A stretch of DNA of 64,000 bases, from positions 1,237,537-1,301,536 of the forward strand of contig NZ_HG964450.1 in assembly GCF_000612725.1 (NCBI RefSeq), given 5' to 3'. Below are positions 32,503 through 41,701 of this stretch, one piece after another (positions within the stretch are counted from its first letter, which is position 1; every line of letters starts with the position of its first letter). Origin of the DNA: Mycolicibacterium austroafricanum. Lineage in GTDB: Bacteria; Actinomycetota; Actinomycetes; Mycobacteriales; Mycobacteriaceae. The notes under the pieces are model-generated. The model saw only the letters and a program-made list of their open reading frames with translations, searched no databases and had not been told where the DNA came from. The translations under genes and the position numbers were made by a program.

Positions 32503-35500
32503 CTACCCCGCCCTCGCGGCATCCGCATACCCGGGTGCCAGCGCTTCCATCTGTTCGATTACCAGCTTGATCGCTTCGGGTTGCTTGTCTGGCGGGTACT
32601 TGTACTTCACCAGCAGCCGCTTGATCGAAGAACGCAGCTTGGCCCGAACGTCGTCGCGCACGGTCCAGTCGGTTTTGGTATCACGTTGCATGACCCCGAC
32701 GAGCTCCCGGGCGATCTGCGCTAGCACGTCTTCACCCTGCAACTCGACGGCGGACTCGTTCTGCGCGACGGCGTCGTAGAACGCCAGTTCGTCATGGGAC
32801 AGCGGCGGGCTGAAATGCGCGCCGCGATTGCTCTCTGCCGCAACCTCCTTGGCCATTTCGATCAACTCGGCGATCACCTCGGCCGAGGTGAGCTGCTGAT
32901 TGGTGTAGCGCCGCATCAGGTCGGTGAGCCGTTCGGAGAAAGCCCGCTGCCGCACCACGTTGCTCTTGGTGGCGCGCACTGCTTCCTCGGTGATCACCGC
33001 ACGTAACGCTTCGATCGCCAGGTGTGGGTTGCTCGCGGACGCAGCCTTCGCCTCGAACTCGGGCGTCAGATCCGACAGCGATGGCTTGGGCAATCCGGCG
33101 GCGTCGTAGATGTCGACGATGCCGTCGGAGGCGGTCGAGTCATAGACCAGGGACTCGAGCATCCGTCGTATCGCCTCTGGCACTGGCTTTCCGGATGCTT
33201 GCCGGTCGTTGGCGTCGAATTTCGCCATCCACACCCGGACTTCTTCGTAGAACTTGGCGGTCGGGCGCAGCGCATCGAGTGCCTGGTTTCCAGCGCACAG
33301 CGACCAGGCGCGCGACAGCTGGTTGGCCAGTGCCCGGAACCTGTCTGAGACCGTCGCCTCGCCTTCGGCGACCTGGTTGCCGGCAGTCGCCGGCGAGCGC
33401 AGGTAGTTGGTCAATCCCACGGCCGCCTTCATCCAACCGTGCGGCTGGGCGACTTTGGCGCGCCAGTCGTACCCGGCGCAAAGCGCATCCAGCTGGGCGA
33501 TCAGGGTTTCGGTCAGCGCGACGGCCTCGTCGATGTTCTTGCCGACGGGCTTCTCGGTGCGGTCGGTCTGGGTGTACTCCGCCAGGGCCTTGTTCAGGTT
33601 CTCGACCAGCGGAGCGTAGGCGACCAGCAGCCCGTTGGGCTTCTCCCGGAAGGTCCGGTTCACCCGGGCCAGCGTCTGCATCAACAGCGCACCCTTGAGT
33701 GGGCGGTCCAGGTAGAGGGTGTGCAGCGGCGGCGCGTCGAAACCCGTCAGCAGCATGTCCTTGACGAGCACGATCTGCAGTTCGTCATCGGGGTCTCGCA
33801 GCCGCTGCTGAATGGTCTTGTTCTGCCCATCCCGGCGAACGTGTTTGGCGACCAAACCCTGGTCCTTGGCGCTACCCGAGTAGACGACCTTGATGACGCC
33901 CTTATCGACGGCATCGTCATGCCATTCCGGCTTGAGTTTGACGATCTCTTCGTAGAGCTCGGCACAGATCTCGCGCGTCGCTCCGACGATGAATGCCTTG
34001 CCGGGGCAGGAGATGAACTTACGCATCTCCTGCGACCGAACTTCCCAATGGTCGACGATGTCGCGGGCCAACGCCGCCAGTCGGTCCGGCGCGCCGTAAA
34101 CCGCGTTGATGACGGCGACCGACTTCTCGATCTGATCGCGTTCGACGTCGTCGAGGCCGGCGGTGACCTCATCGGCGGCCTTGTCGAGGTCATCCTCGGT
34201 GACGCCCTGGGCGAGGGCGACCTTGATGAGCCGCGGCTCGAAAAACACTGGTACCGTGGCCTTGTCGTTGACTGCGCGGGTCAGGTCGTAGACGTCGATG
34301 TCGGGTCCGAAGACGTCGCGGGTGTCGCGGTCGGCTTCGGAGATCGGGGTACCGGTGAAGGCGATGTACACCGCGTTGGGCAGCGCATCGCGGATGTGCC
34401 GGGCATACCCGTCGAGGTCGTCGTAGTGGCTGCGGTGGGCTTCGTCGACGACGACGATGATGTTGCGGCGGTCGGTCAGCAGCGGATGGTCGGCGCCACT
34501 CTCCCGTTCTGCCTTCGACAGTCCGAACTTCTGCAATGTGGTGAAGTAGATGCCGCCGGTGGTGCGATTGGACAACTCGTCACGCAGCTGGGAACGCGTG
34601 GTGACCTTGACCGGTGATTCACCGAGAAGCTTTGAGCGGTCGAAAGTTGCGTAGAGCTGGCCGTCGAGGTCCTTGCGGTCGGTGACGACGACGACTGTCG
34701 GGTTCTTCAGTTTGGGCTGTTGGGCCACCAGATGGGTGTAAAGCTCCATCTCCATGGACTTTCCAGAGCCCTGGGTGTGCCAGACGACTCCGGCCTTGCC
34801 GTTGCTCTCAGCGGCGGTGACCGTCGAGCCGACGGCCTTGGTAACGGCAAAGTACTGGTGCGGCTTGGCGATCCGTTTGATCAATCCGTCGGCCCCGGCG
34901 TCGAAGGCGGTGAAGTTGCGGACTAGTTGTAGGAAGCGCTCGGGGTTGAAGAGGCCGTCGATCAGATACTCGAGTTCGGTGCCCAGGTGCACATCGTCGA
35001 CGGGATCACCGAACGCGACCGGCTTGCCGTCGTCGTCGACGTTCCAGGGCGCAAAGTGCTCCAGCGGTGTGAACGGCGTCCCGTAGCGGGCGGTGAGACC
35101 GTCGCTGATGACGTTGAGCACCGCGAACCGGAACGCCATCGGGAATTCTCGCAGGTAAGTGGCGAATTGGGCGTGCGCGCCGGGCAGGTCCGCGTACTTC
35201 GAGCCGGCCTGCTTGAGTTCGAAGAACGCGATCGGCATGCCGTTGAGGTACAGAACGATGTCGAATCGGCGGTCGTGTTCGGCGTCGCGGATGGTGACCT
35301 GCTGCACGGCGAGGAGTTCGTTCTCCTCGGGCCGGTGGCTGATGAGCCGGATCGTCGGATTCTGCTCGATGCCATCGGAATCCACGTAGCTGATGCCTCG
35401 GTAACCCCCGACCAGGTACTGGTGCAGTCGGTAGTTCTCGGCGATGGCGTCTTGGGAGGACGGCTGCAGGATTGCCGCACGAGCTTGTTCGAGGTATTCG

Positions 35501-35688
35501 CCGGGCACATGGGCGTTGAGTTCGCGCAGCTTGGCCAGCATCCGGTCCGGGAGCACCAACTCGTCCCAGCTGGCGCGACCGTTCTCGGTGCCCGGGGCGA
35601 TCGCGGAACCATTCAGCGGCAACCATTCCTGCTGGGCCAGCGTCTCCAGCGCGAGAGATTCCCATTCGGCTTCGCTGAAGTCAGTCAT
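32503..35688 (-). CDS. hsdR: type I restriction endonuclease HsdR
   Basis: 1061 residues from ATG 35688 (the frame extends 62 codons further, into the DUF1016 gene). The N-terminal nuclease region has FDIVLYLNGMPIAFFELKQAGSKYADLPGA, a PD-(D/E)XK site. The helicase motor follows: Walker A in VVWHTQGSGKSMEMELY, DEAH in IIVVVDEAHRSHYDDL, then AFTGTPISEADRDT and TLARVNRTFREKPNG. HsdR translocates and cuts DNA once HsdM/HsdS find an unmethylated site. It overlaps the DUF1016 gene by 4 bp and ends the operon. Length is typical of the family, with no visible frameshift. Confidence 0.93.
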   Translation of the reverse strand: MTDFSEAEWESLALETLAQQEWLPLNGSAIAPGTENGRASWDELVLPDRMLAKLRELNAHVPGEYLEQARAAILQPSSQDAIAENYRLHQYLVGGYRGISYVDSDGIEQNPTIRLISHRPEENELLAVQQVTIRDAEHDRRFDIVLYLNGMPIAFFELKQAGSKYADLPGAHAQFATYLREFPMAFRFAVLNVISDGLTARYGTPFTPLEHFAPWNVDDDGKPVAFGDPVDDVHLGTELEYLIDGLFNPERFLQLVRNFTAFDAGADGLIKRIAKPHQYFAVTKAVGSTVTAAESNGKAGVVWHTQGSGKSMEMELYTHLVAQQPKLKNPTVVVVTDRKDLDGQLYATFDRSKLLGESPVKVTTRSQLRDELSNRTTGGIYFTTLQKFGLSKAERESGADHPLLTDRRNIIVVVDEAHRSHYDDLDGYARHIRDALPNAVYIAFTGTPISEADRDTRDVFGPDIDVYDLTRAVNDKATVPVFFEPRLIKVALAQGVTEDDLDKAADEVTAGLDDVERDQIEKSVAVINAVYGAPDRLAALARDIVDHWEVRSQEMRKFISCPGKAFIVGATREICAELYEEIVKLKPEWHDDAVDKGVIKVVYSGSAKDQGLVAKHVRRDGQNKTIQQRLRDPDDELQIVLVKDMLLTGFDAPPLHTLYLDRPLKGALLMQTLARVNRTFREKPNGLLVAYAPLVENLNKALAEYTQTDRTEKPVGKNIDEAVALTETLIAQLDALCAGYDWRAKVAQPHGWMKAAVGLTNYLRSPATAGNQVAEGEATVSDRFRALANQLSRAWSLCAGNQALDALRPTAKFYEEVRVWMAKFDANDRQASGKPVPEAIRRMLESLVYDSTASDGIVDIYDAAGLPKPSLSDLTPEFEAKAASASNPHLAIEALRAVITEEAVRATKSNVVRQRAFSERLTDLMRRYTNQQLTSAEVIAELIEMAKEVAAESNRGAHFSPPLSHDELAFYDAVAQNESAVELQGEDVLAQIARELVGVMQRDTKTDWTVRDDVRAKLRSSIKRLLVKYKYPPDKQPEAIKLVIEQMEALAPGYADAARAG

Positions 35689-36779
35689 TGCTCTCCTTCT
35701 TGGACCACCGGATCGTGGGCGAGTTCGGCCTCGAGCTCGGCGATGGTCGGCAAGCTGGATTCCAGGTCTGCGGGCAGACTTTCGGTGATGACGGTTTTCC
35801 ACTCGGCGACGCCGATCGGCGCGGTGTAGCCGCGCAGCGCGTATTCGGCGACGACGTTGTTCTTGGCCTTGCACAGCAGGAGACCGATGGTGGGGTTGTC
35901 GTCGGGGTGGCGCAGCAGGTCGTCAGCAGCGGCCATGTAGGTGCCGAGTTGGCCGAGGTAGCTCGGGTCGAAGTCGCCGATCTTGAGTTCGATGACGACG
36001 AAGCAGCGCAGCCGCAGATGGTAGAAGAGCAGGTCGGTGTAGAAGTCCGCGTCGCCGATCTCCAGATGGACCTGGCGGCCGACGAAGGCGAACCCTTGGC
36101 CGAGTTCGAGCAGGAACTTTTCGACGTGATCGGTCAGGGCGAGTTCGAGGTCACGCTCGCGGCGGATGTCGGCGGCGCCGACGAAGTCGAACAGGTACGG
36201 ATCCCGGGTGGACTGTTGGGCGAGGTCGGAGTCCGCCGGTGGCAGGGTGCGGGCGAAGTTGGTGATGGCCTTGCCAGCCCGCTCGTGGAATCGTCCCTCG
36301 ATGTGGTGGACCAGGATGTCGCGGCTCCAGCCCTGCTCGATGGCCGTCTGTGCGTACCATTCACGCAGGTCTGAGGCATCCAGCTTGTCCAGCAAGGCGA
36401 CGTGGTGGTACCAGGGCAATTGTGCAAGCCTGCCTTGCACAATTTCAGGATCCGGCCAGGCCGCGGCGAAGGCGCGCATGTACTTGAGGTTGCGGGCCGA
36501 GAAACCCTTGGCGTCCGGGAAGCGCGCCCGCAGGTCGGCGGACAGCCGGTCGATGACGCGGGTGCCCCAGCCCTCGGTGTCCTGGCGGGCCAGGATCTCG
36601 CGACCCACCGCCCAGTAGGTGAGGACGAGTTCGGTGTTGGCGGCGGTGACGGCCCGGCGGCGGCCGATTTCGATGCGGTCTGCGACGGCGGTGAGGAACG
36701 CTGGGTACCAGTCGGGCCCCGATGTGTTTCTCGTGGGCGCAGACACCCCGTCGTCGGGGTCTCGATCGACGCCGGTCAT
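35685..36779 (-). CDS. DUF1016/YhcG-type PD-(D/E)XK nuclease
   Basis: 364 residues. An N-terminal DUF1016_N domain (TELVLTYWAVGREILARQDTEGWGTRVIDRLSADLRARFPDAKGFSARNLKYMRAFAAAWPD, residues 45-110) is followed by the YhcG nuclease domain with DPYLFDFVG and DFYTDLLFYHLRLRCFVVIELKIGDFDPSYLGQLGTYM, holding the Asp and E-x-K of PD-(D/E)XK enzymes. Such genes are frequent inside type I restriction operons of defence islands. Here it sits between hsdS and hsdR, with a 4-bp overlap with hsdR. Its contribution to restriction is not defined. Confidence 0.87.
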   Translation of the reverse strand: MTGVDRDPDDGVSAPTRNTSGPDWYPAFLTAVADRIEIGRRRAVTAANTELVLTYWAVGREILARQDTEGWGTRVIDRLSADLRARFPDAKGFSARNLKYMRAFAAAWPDPEIVQGRLAQLPWYHHVALLDKLDASDLREWYAQTAIEQGWSRDILVHHIEGRFHERAGKAITNFARTLPPADSDLAQQSTRDPYLFDFVGAADIRRERDLELALTDHVEKFLLELGQGFAFVGRQVHLEIGDADFYTDLLFYHLRLRCFVVIELKIGDFDPSYLGQLGTYMAAADDLLRHPDDNPTIGLLLCKAKNNVVAEYALRGYTAPIGVAEWKTVITESLPADLESSLPTIAELEAELAHDPVVQEGEQ

Positions 36780-36827
36780 GTCATATCCATCGCAACCACG
36801 ATCCGTACCTGCGGTGGCCGTGGCGCA

Positions 36828-38030
36828 TCACACCACCTCCGACACGCGGGCTTCGGCATCCTTGACGCGGATTCTGCCGGACATGAGCAGTGGGAGGAGT
36901 TCGTCTCGCGTGCGGGCGAGCACCCGAGTCTCCCGGAGGGCTGACAGTCTACGATCTTCGATCAACTCAAGTGACTCGCATACCCCGTCCCAGTCTGTCT
37001 CGTTGATCGCCGGGACACGTACGCTCTCGAGCGTCGACATCGTGATTGTTGAGAATACCGAGCCGTGTGCACGCGCCTTCAGCTCATCGGAAATCGACTC
37101 CAGTGCGCACCGTAACGCCACCCCCCGTCCTGCCGGCGGAATAAAGCCGTATGCCGACTGGTTGATCGCGCTTGCTACTCCCAGAGTCACGACTTTGCCA
37201 ACCGTGCCCCTTGCAGTCAGGGCAACTGATCGCTCTGGTAGGGCAGCGAGGCGACCGACTGACTGAGAAACGGCCGAGCTGATCGTCTCGGCAGTAGCTA
37301 AGAGAACGCCACCGTCCGCAGCAGACATGTCGCGAACAGACGCCCACGGAACGTCACCTGCCCATAAGTTGCTATCGGAACGTGATGGTGTACCGCCAAG
37401 ATGAGGCCGCACCAACGACCCTAGGGACACCTGACGGCTCCCCGTTGCAGCACGATGCCAGAGTTCCGACTGAAGGAGCCGACCGACATTCGCCAGTCTG
37501 CGATTCACGCCAATTTTGTCGTCGAGCGATCCCAAAATCGCTCCTATCGCTTGCTGCTCCAGAAGCCCAGGCAGAAGCGCAACAAAATCCTCGATACGGC
37601 TAGGGCTCGTATGACGAACTGTCGATCCCGAAGCAGTGCCTAGAATGTGGGATCTATAAGCGGCCGTGCGCAGGTAATAGTTGAGGAAAAGCCGATCAAT
37701 CTTCGATCGATCGATCGCCTCGATAAGTCCGATCCGCTGATTGTGCAAATAGGTCGGGCCAGCCGGGATCAGCGCCGGCATACCGAGGGTCGCACCGTCG
37801 CGGCTAAGGTCGGTCATTGAAACCACTAAGTCGCCCGGCGCCAGTTCGAACCCTGGTGGGTAGTCGCCGTTGAACGTCTTTGGTTTCGATTCCTTGAATC
37901 CGCCTTCGATCGCGAAATTCCCAGGTGTGACCAAGATTGGATACGTCGGGTCTTCTGTGAACCCCTCGCCGGGGAAGGCATAGCCATGCTTGACAGAGAT
38001 GAGATCGCCCAGTCGAACAGATTCACGCAT
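36828..38030 (-). CDS. hsdS: type I restriction specificity subunit HsdS
   Basis: 400 residues with two target-recognition domains, each followed by a conserved helix. Domain 1 starts VRLGDLISVKHGYAFPGEGF and ends LLEQQAIGAILGSLDDKIGVNRRLANVG; domain 2 starts VSLGSLVRPHLGGTPSRSDSNLWAGDVPWASVRDM and ends CESLELIEDRRLSALRETRVLARTRDELLPLLMSGRI. The two half-sites define a bipartite recognition sequence that cannot be predicted here. ATG 38030 overlaps hsdM by 8 bp. Its base composition is clearly lower in GC than hsdM and hsdR, as is usual for exchanged HsdS genes. Confidence 0.92.
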   Translation of the reverse strand: MRESVRLGDLISVKHGYAFPGEGFTEDPTYPILVTPGNFAIEGGFKESKPKTFNGDYPPGFELAPGDLVVSMTDLSRDGATLGMPALIPAGPTYLHNQRIGLIEAIDRSKIDRLFLNYYLRTAAYRSHILGTASGSTVRHTSPSRIEDFVALLPGLLEQQAIGAILGSLDDKIGVNRRLANVGRLLQSELWHRAATGSRQVSLGSLVRPHLGGTPSRSDSNLWAGDVPWASVRDMSAADGGVLLATAETISSAVSQSVGRLAALPERSVALTARGTVGKVVTLGVASAINQSAYGFIPPAGRGVALRCALESISDELKARAHGSVFSTITMSTLESVRVPAINETDWDGVCESLELIEDRRLSALRETRVLARTRDELLPLLMSGRIRVKDAEARVSEVV

Positions 38031-39657
38031 CGATCCGCTCCAACTGCTCTCGAACCACCTTCTCCAGCCGCGCCGACTCATCAAACGCCGCAAGCAGTTC
38101 CGTCTTCAACCGGGCGATTTTCTCGTCGATCGGTTCGCCGTCGTCCTCGACGGCCGCAGCGCCGACGTACCGTCCCGGTGTCAGTGCGTAGTCGGCAGCC
38201 TTGATTTCGGCTAGGGTCGCCGACTTACAAAAGCCTGGGACATCCTGGTAGACAACGCCCTTCGCTGCCGCCGACGCCGATCCGCGCCAGGCATGGAAGG
38301 TGTCGCCGATCTTGACGATGTCGTCGTCGGAGAGGGCGCGCTCAGCGCGGTCGACCATGTAGCCCATCTCGCGGGCGTCAATGAACAGCACCTGCCCCGA
38401 CCGGTCGACCGAGCCCTGCTTACCTGCGGTTTTGTCCTTGGCGAAGAACCACACGCACACCGGGATTCCGGTGCTGCGAAACAACTGGGTGGGCAGCGCG
38501 ATCATGCATGACACCAGATCGGCTTCGACGATCTGGGCCCGGATATCGCCCTCGCCGTTGGAGTTCGACGACATCGACCCATTGGCCATCACCACACCGG
38601 CCTTACCGCCGGACGCCAGCTTGTACAGGATGTGCTGGATCCAGGCGTAGTTGGCGTTGTTGGCCGGCGGTACGCCGAACCGCCAGCGGGCGTCCTCCTC
38701 GTTGCGGGCCCAGTCCTTGATGTTGAACGGCGGATTGGCCAGCACGTAATCCATCTGGACATCGGGATGCTGGTCACGGGCAAAGGTATCGCCCCAGCGC
38801 GCACCCAGGCCCTTGTTGTCGATGCCGTGGATGGCCAGGTTCATCTTGGCCATCCGCCAGGTCTCCTCGATGGACTCCTGACCGTAGACGGCGATCTCCT
38901 TCGGGTCGCCGTCGTGCTCATAGATGAACTTCTCGGTCTGCACGAACATGCCGCCCGATCCGCAGCACGGGTCATACACCCGCCCGCGCGACGGTTCCAG
39001 CACCTCGACGATCACCTTCACCACGCTCGGCGGGGTGAAGAACTCTCCACCCCGCTTCCCTTCCGCCCGCGCGAAGTTGCCGAGGAAGTACTCGTAGACC
39101 TCGCCCATCAGGTCGCGCGCTCGGCCGTCACCCTGGCGGCTGAACCGGGCGCTGTTGAACAGGTCGATCAATTCACCCAACCGGCGCTGGTCGATGTTGT
39201 CCTTGTTGTACAGCCGCGGCAGGGTGCCCTGCAGGGTCGGGTTGGCCTTCATCACGGCGTCCATCGCCTCGTCGATCAGCTGACCGATGTTCTTGGCGGG
39301 CTCGCCACCGGCGGCCGGTAAACCCTTCGCATTCTCCGCCAGGAACTTCCACCGCGCGCCGGGCGGGACGACAAACACGCCGTAGCCCTGGTACTCCTCG
39401 GGATCCTCGATGAGGTCTTCGATCTGTTCGGCGTCGAGGCCGTCTGCCTCCAGCTCCGTCCGGATCGCCTCGCGGCGTTCGTCGTAGGCGTCGGAGACGT
39501 ACTTGAGGAACACCAGGCCCAGGATCACATCCTTGTACTGGCTGGCTGACAGCGATCCGCGCAGTTTGTCGGCGGCTTTCCACAGTGTGTCCTTCAGCTC
39601 CTTCATCGTTGAAGGAAGCAGTGGCTCAGCCTTTTTCGTGCCCCTTCTCGGCGGCAT
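38023..39657 (-). CDS. hsdM: type I DNA adenine methyltransferase HsdM
   Basis: 544 residues. N-terminal HsdM_N helices (LWKAADKLRGSLSASQYKDVILGLVFLKYVSDAYDERR), then the N6-adenine methylase domain: GGEFFTPPSVV, motif I VYDPCCGSGGMFVQ and motif IV YVLANPPFNIKDW, and later VSCMIALPTQLFRSTGIPVCVWFFA. The C-terminal tail is charged and helical for HsdS contact. With HsdS it methylates both strands of the recognition site, protecting host DNA. It starts 12 bp after the HTH/methylase-like gene. Confidence 0.94.
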   Translation of the reverse strand: MPPRRGTKKAEPLLPSTMKELKDTLWKAADKLRGSLSASQYKDVILGLVFLKYVSDAYDERREAIRTELEADGLDAEQIEDLIEDPEEYQGYGVFVVPPGARWKFLAENAKGLPAAGGEPAKNIGQLIDEAMDAVMKANPTLQGTLPRLYNKDNIDQRRLGELIDLFNSARFSRQGDGRARDLMGEVYEYFLGNFARAEGKRGGEFFTPPSVVKVIVEVLEPSRGRVYDPCCGSGGMFVQTEKFIYEHDGDPKEIAVYGQESIEETWRMAKMNLAIHGIDNKGLGARWGDTFARDQHPDVQMDYVLANPPFNIKDWARNEEDARWRFGVPPANNANYAWIQHILYKLASGGKAGVVMANGSMSSNSNGEGDIRAQIVEADLVSCMIALPTQLFRSTGIPVCVWFFAKDKTAGKQGSVDRSGQVLFIDAREMGYMVDRAERALSDDDIVKIGDTFHAWRGSASAAAKGVVYQDVPGFCKSATLAEIKAADYALTPGRYVGAAAVEDDGEPIDEKIARLKTELLAAFDESARLEKVVREQLERIDA

Positions 39658-39669
39658 CTCTGTCCTTTC

Positions 39670-41532
39670 CTAGTGATCCGCCGCGGCGACGCCGGGCGTG
39701 GTCGGTTGTGCGTCCAGCGTCAGGGCGCCGGCGGCGACCCCGTCGATCAACGCTGTCTTCAGTTCGCGGGCGGCCTCGACGCGCCGCCGCGCCTCGGCCT
39801 CGTAGTGCGCGATGTCAGCGAGGGCGACCTCAAGACGAGCAGCTTCGTCCGCCGACATCTCGGGTACCGTCCAACTCGGCCATTCCGATCCGGCGGTCGC
39901 GGTCTCGTTGATGACTGCGGCAAGCACCTGTGGGCCGAGATCCGCGGTGCGGCCCAGCCGAAGGATGCGGGCAGGCGCGGCGACCATGGCTCCACCGAAC
40001 GTGTCGACCCACGCCCGGGGTTGCGGCTTCTGTACGAAGATCACGTCGCCGGGCTCTGTTCGCGTCGAGTGGGGATAGAGCCGTTCAGCGTCGACCGGAT
40101 CCAGAGCGAGTCCATCATCGGCCGGCAAAACACGTACTGTGCCGTCAGACGTGGCGTGGGCCAGATCGATACGGTTGCCGCGCTTGAGCGTCAGCTTGCC
40201 TTCGTCGCGCAGCTCGCCCAACGATCGGTGCCGCAGCTTGAGCCTGCCCGGTGAGGCTTCGACGAGCACATCGACGGGTTGCAGCGGTGTCGTGGTGGTC
40301 AGCGTGATGGTGTGCACCCGCTCGACATGGCTGTCTCGGCCAGCCGGACTCAGCCCCACCGCCCGGGCGCCGCGCGGCACGAACGGCCCGCCTGCCAGCA
40401 CGCCGGCGCGGTCGATCCGGCGCGCGTAGCGGAATGCCCGTACATCTGTCTGTGCCAGTGCGGCGGCGATGTCGGAGGCGAAGTCGCCGATGTCCAGGTC
40501 AGGTATCGCAGCGAGGTCGGTAACGTATGGTCGCTGCTCCTCGGCACCGCCGAGACACACCCACAACGCCAGGTTCTGTCGATGCGCCTCACGCCACAGC
40601 CCCCGCGGAAGGCGCACGGCCGCCATGACATTGCCGACGCGAAGCACATCCGCCCGCCGCTGCTGCAGCTCTCCTGCCAAGGTGTCGGTGAGCGCCGACG
40701 CCGGGCCCACAAGAACACCGATTCGGCCCGGCTCTAATCCGAGGACCAGCAAATCGGCGCGGTCGAGTACCGCCGCGGCGTCGAGCCCCACTGCGGACAC
40801 GAAGGAGATCTCGCCGGCGTGCGATCTGCCCGTGCCCGCACCGGTAATCACCGCTCGACGCAGCACGGCGCGGTCCTTGGATGTCACGCCCATTCCGCAT
40901 TCGGCCGCTACCGCCATTGACACCGTGCTTCCGTCGGCCCGCAAGGTCATGTCCTCGGCGCCCAGGAACACCGCGCACTCAGTCACGACCCGTCCCAGGA
41001 TTCGCACGGCGTCGCCGGTGAGCTCGCGGACAGCACGCTCTCGGTAGAGCCGACCTTGCTCGATGCGCGCTAACGCGTCGGGTAGTCCGAAGGAGGCTTC
41101 GACAAGTTCGTCGACGTACTCCAGTACCGCGCCAGTGGGACGGATGGTGCGTATCTCGGTGAGCACACATCGATCGTCAGGGTCGTATTCCTCGGCCAGC
41201 CGCGCCCGTTCCGCTGGATTGGTGCCGGCAAGTTCGACCCCGGTGAGCACACGCCAGGCGAGTAGCACGACGAGCTCCTCCAGGTCGGCGTTGTCCGGCA
41301 CAGCGATCGCGGGGGCGTCGTACTCGACCTCGGTGTTGTTGCCCCGGCCGGTGCGCTTCAGGTACTCGACCACCGCGTCGGGGTCGAACCGCTCGATACC
41401 GTCTCTGCGGCTCACCGCCTCAGGAAAGGGCACGAGTTCACCACGGACACGGGGGCGGTTTCGCCACATGCTGACGACCGGGCGCTGTACGTTCGCGAGG
41501 TCGGCCACATCCTGCAACGTCAAAGTCCGCAC
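39670..41532 (-). CDS. HTH protein with methylase-like core lacking motif IV and HsdS-like tail
   Basis: 620 residues from GTG 41532 (GGGGAGG upstream; the frame stays open to 41616). Residues 1-60, LTLQDVADLANVQRPVVSMWRNR, form an HTH. The central part follows the N6-methylase plan late in the fold: GRIGVLVGPASALTDTLAGELQQRRADVLRVGNVMAAVRLPRGLWREAHRQNLALWVCLGG parallels the HsdM IALPTQLF region. The expected NPPF/NPPY is absent, so it should not methylate. The C-terminal 250 residues (GDVIFVQKPQPRAWVDTFGGAMVAAPARILRL and a final charged helix) resemble an HsdS half. First gene of the restriction operon; probably a DNA-binding regulator or accessory specificity factor. Confidence 0.6.
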   Translation of the reverse strand: MRTLTLQDVADLANVQRPVVSMWRNRPRVRGELVPFPEAVSRRDGIERFDPDAVVEYLKRTGRGNNTEVEYDAPAIAVPDNADLEELVVLLAWRVLTGVELAGTNPAERARLAEEYDPDDRCVLTEIRTIRPTGAVLEYVDELVEASFGLPDALARIEQGRLYRERAVRELTGDAVRILGRVVTECAVFLGAEDMTLRADGSTVSMAVAAECGMGVTSKDRAVLRRAVITGAGTGRSHAGEISFVSAVGLDAAAVLDRADLLVLGLEPGRIGVLVGPASALTDTLAGELQQRRADVLRVGNVMAAVRLPRGLWREAHRQNLALWVCLGGAEEQRPYVTDLAAIPDLDIGDFASDIAAALAQTDVRAFRYARRIDRAGVLAGGPFVPRGARAVGLSPAGRDSHVERVHTITLTTTTPLQPVDVLVEASPGRLKLRHRSLGELRDEGKLTLKRGNRIDLAHATSDGTVRVLPADDGLALDPVDAERLYPHSTRTEPGDVIFVQKPQPRAWVDTFGGAMVAAPARILRLGRTADLGPQVLAAVINETATAGSEWPSWTVPEMSADEAARLEVALADIAHYEAEARRRVEAARELKTALIDGVAAGALTLDAQPTTPGVAAADH

Positions 41533-41597
41533 GGCCCGCCTCCCCTCACTTCCAGCCCACGGTATTCGCGCGGCGTCGTTATTGCAATGAATTACGC

Positions 41598-41615
41598 TGA
41601 TAACCAGGCTTATCA
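41598..41615. promoter_or_regulatory. inverted repeat in the divergent restriction promoter
   Basis: TGATAA (41598-41603) and TTATCA (41610-41615) around CCAGGC lie in an AT-rich pocket (41575-41640) between the leftward HTH/methylase-like gene and the rightward coiled-coil gene. It is a candidate operator for autoregulation by the HTH protein. Confidence 0.45.
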
Positions 41616-41701
41616 TTTAGATCTGTTGTAAATCGTGAGCTAGCCAAGTGATTCTCGATGCACCCGCCGCGCCCCTGCGGCTCAAGCACCGAGGAGCATT
41701 C

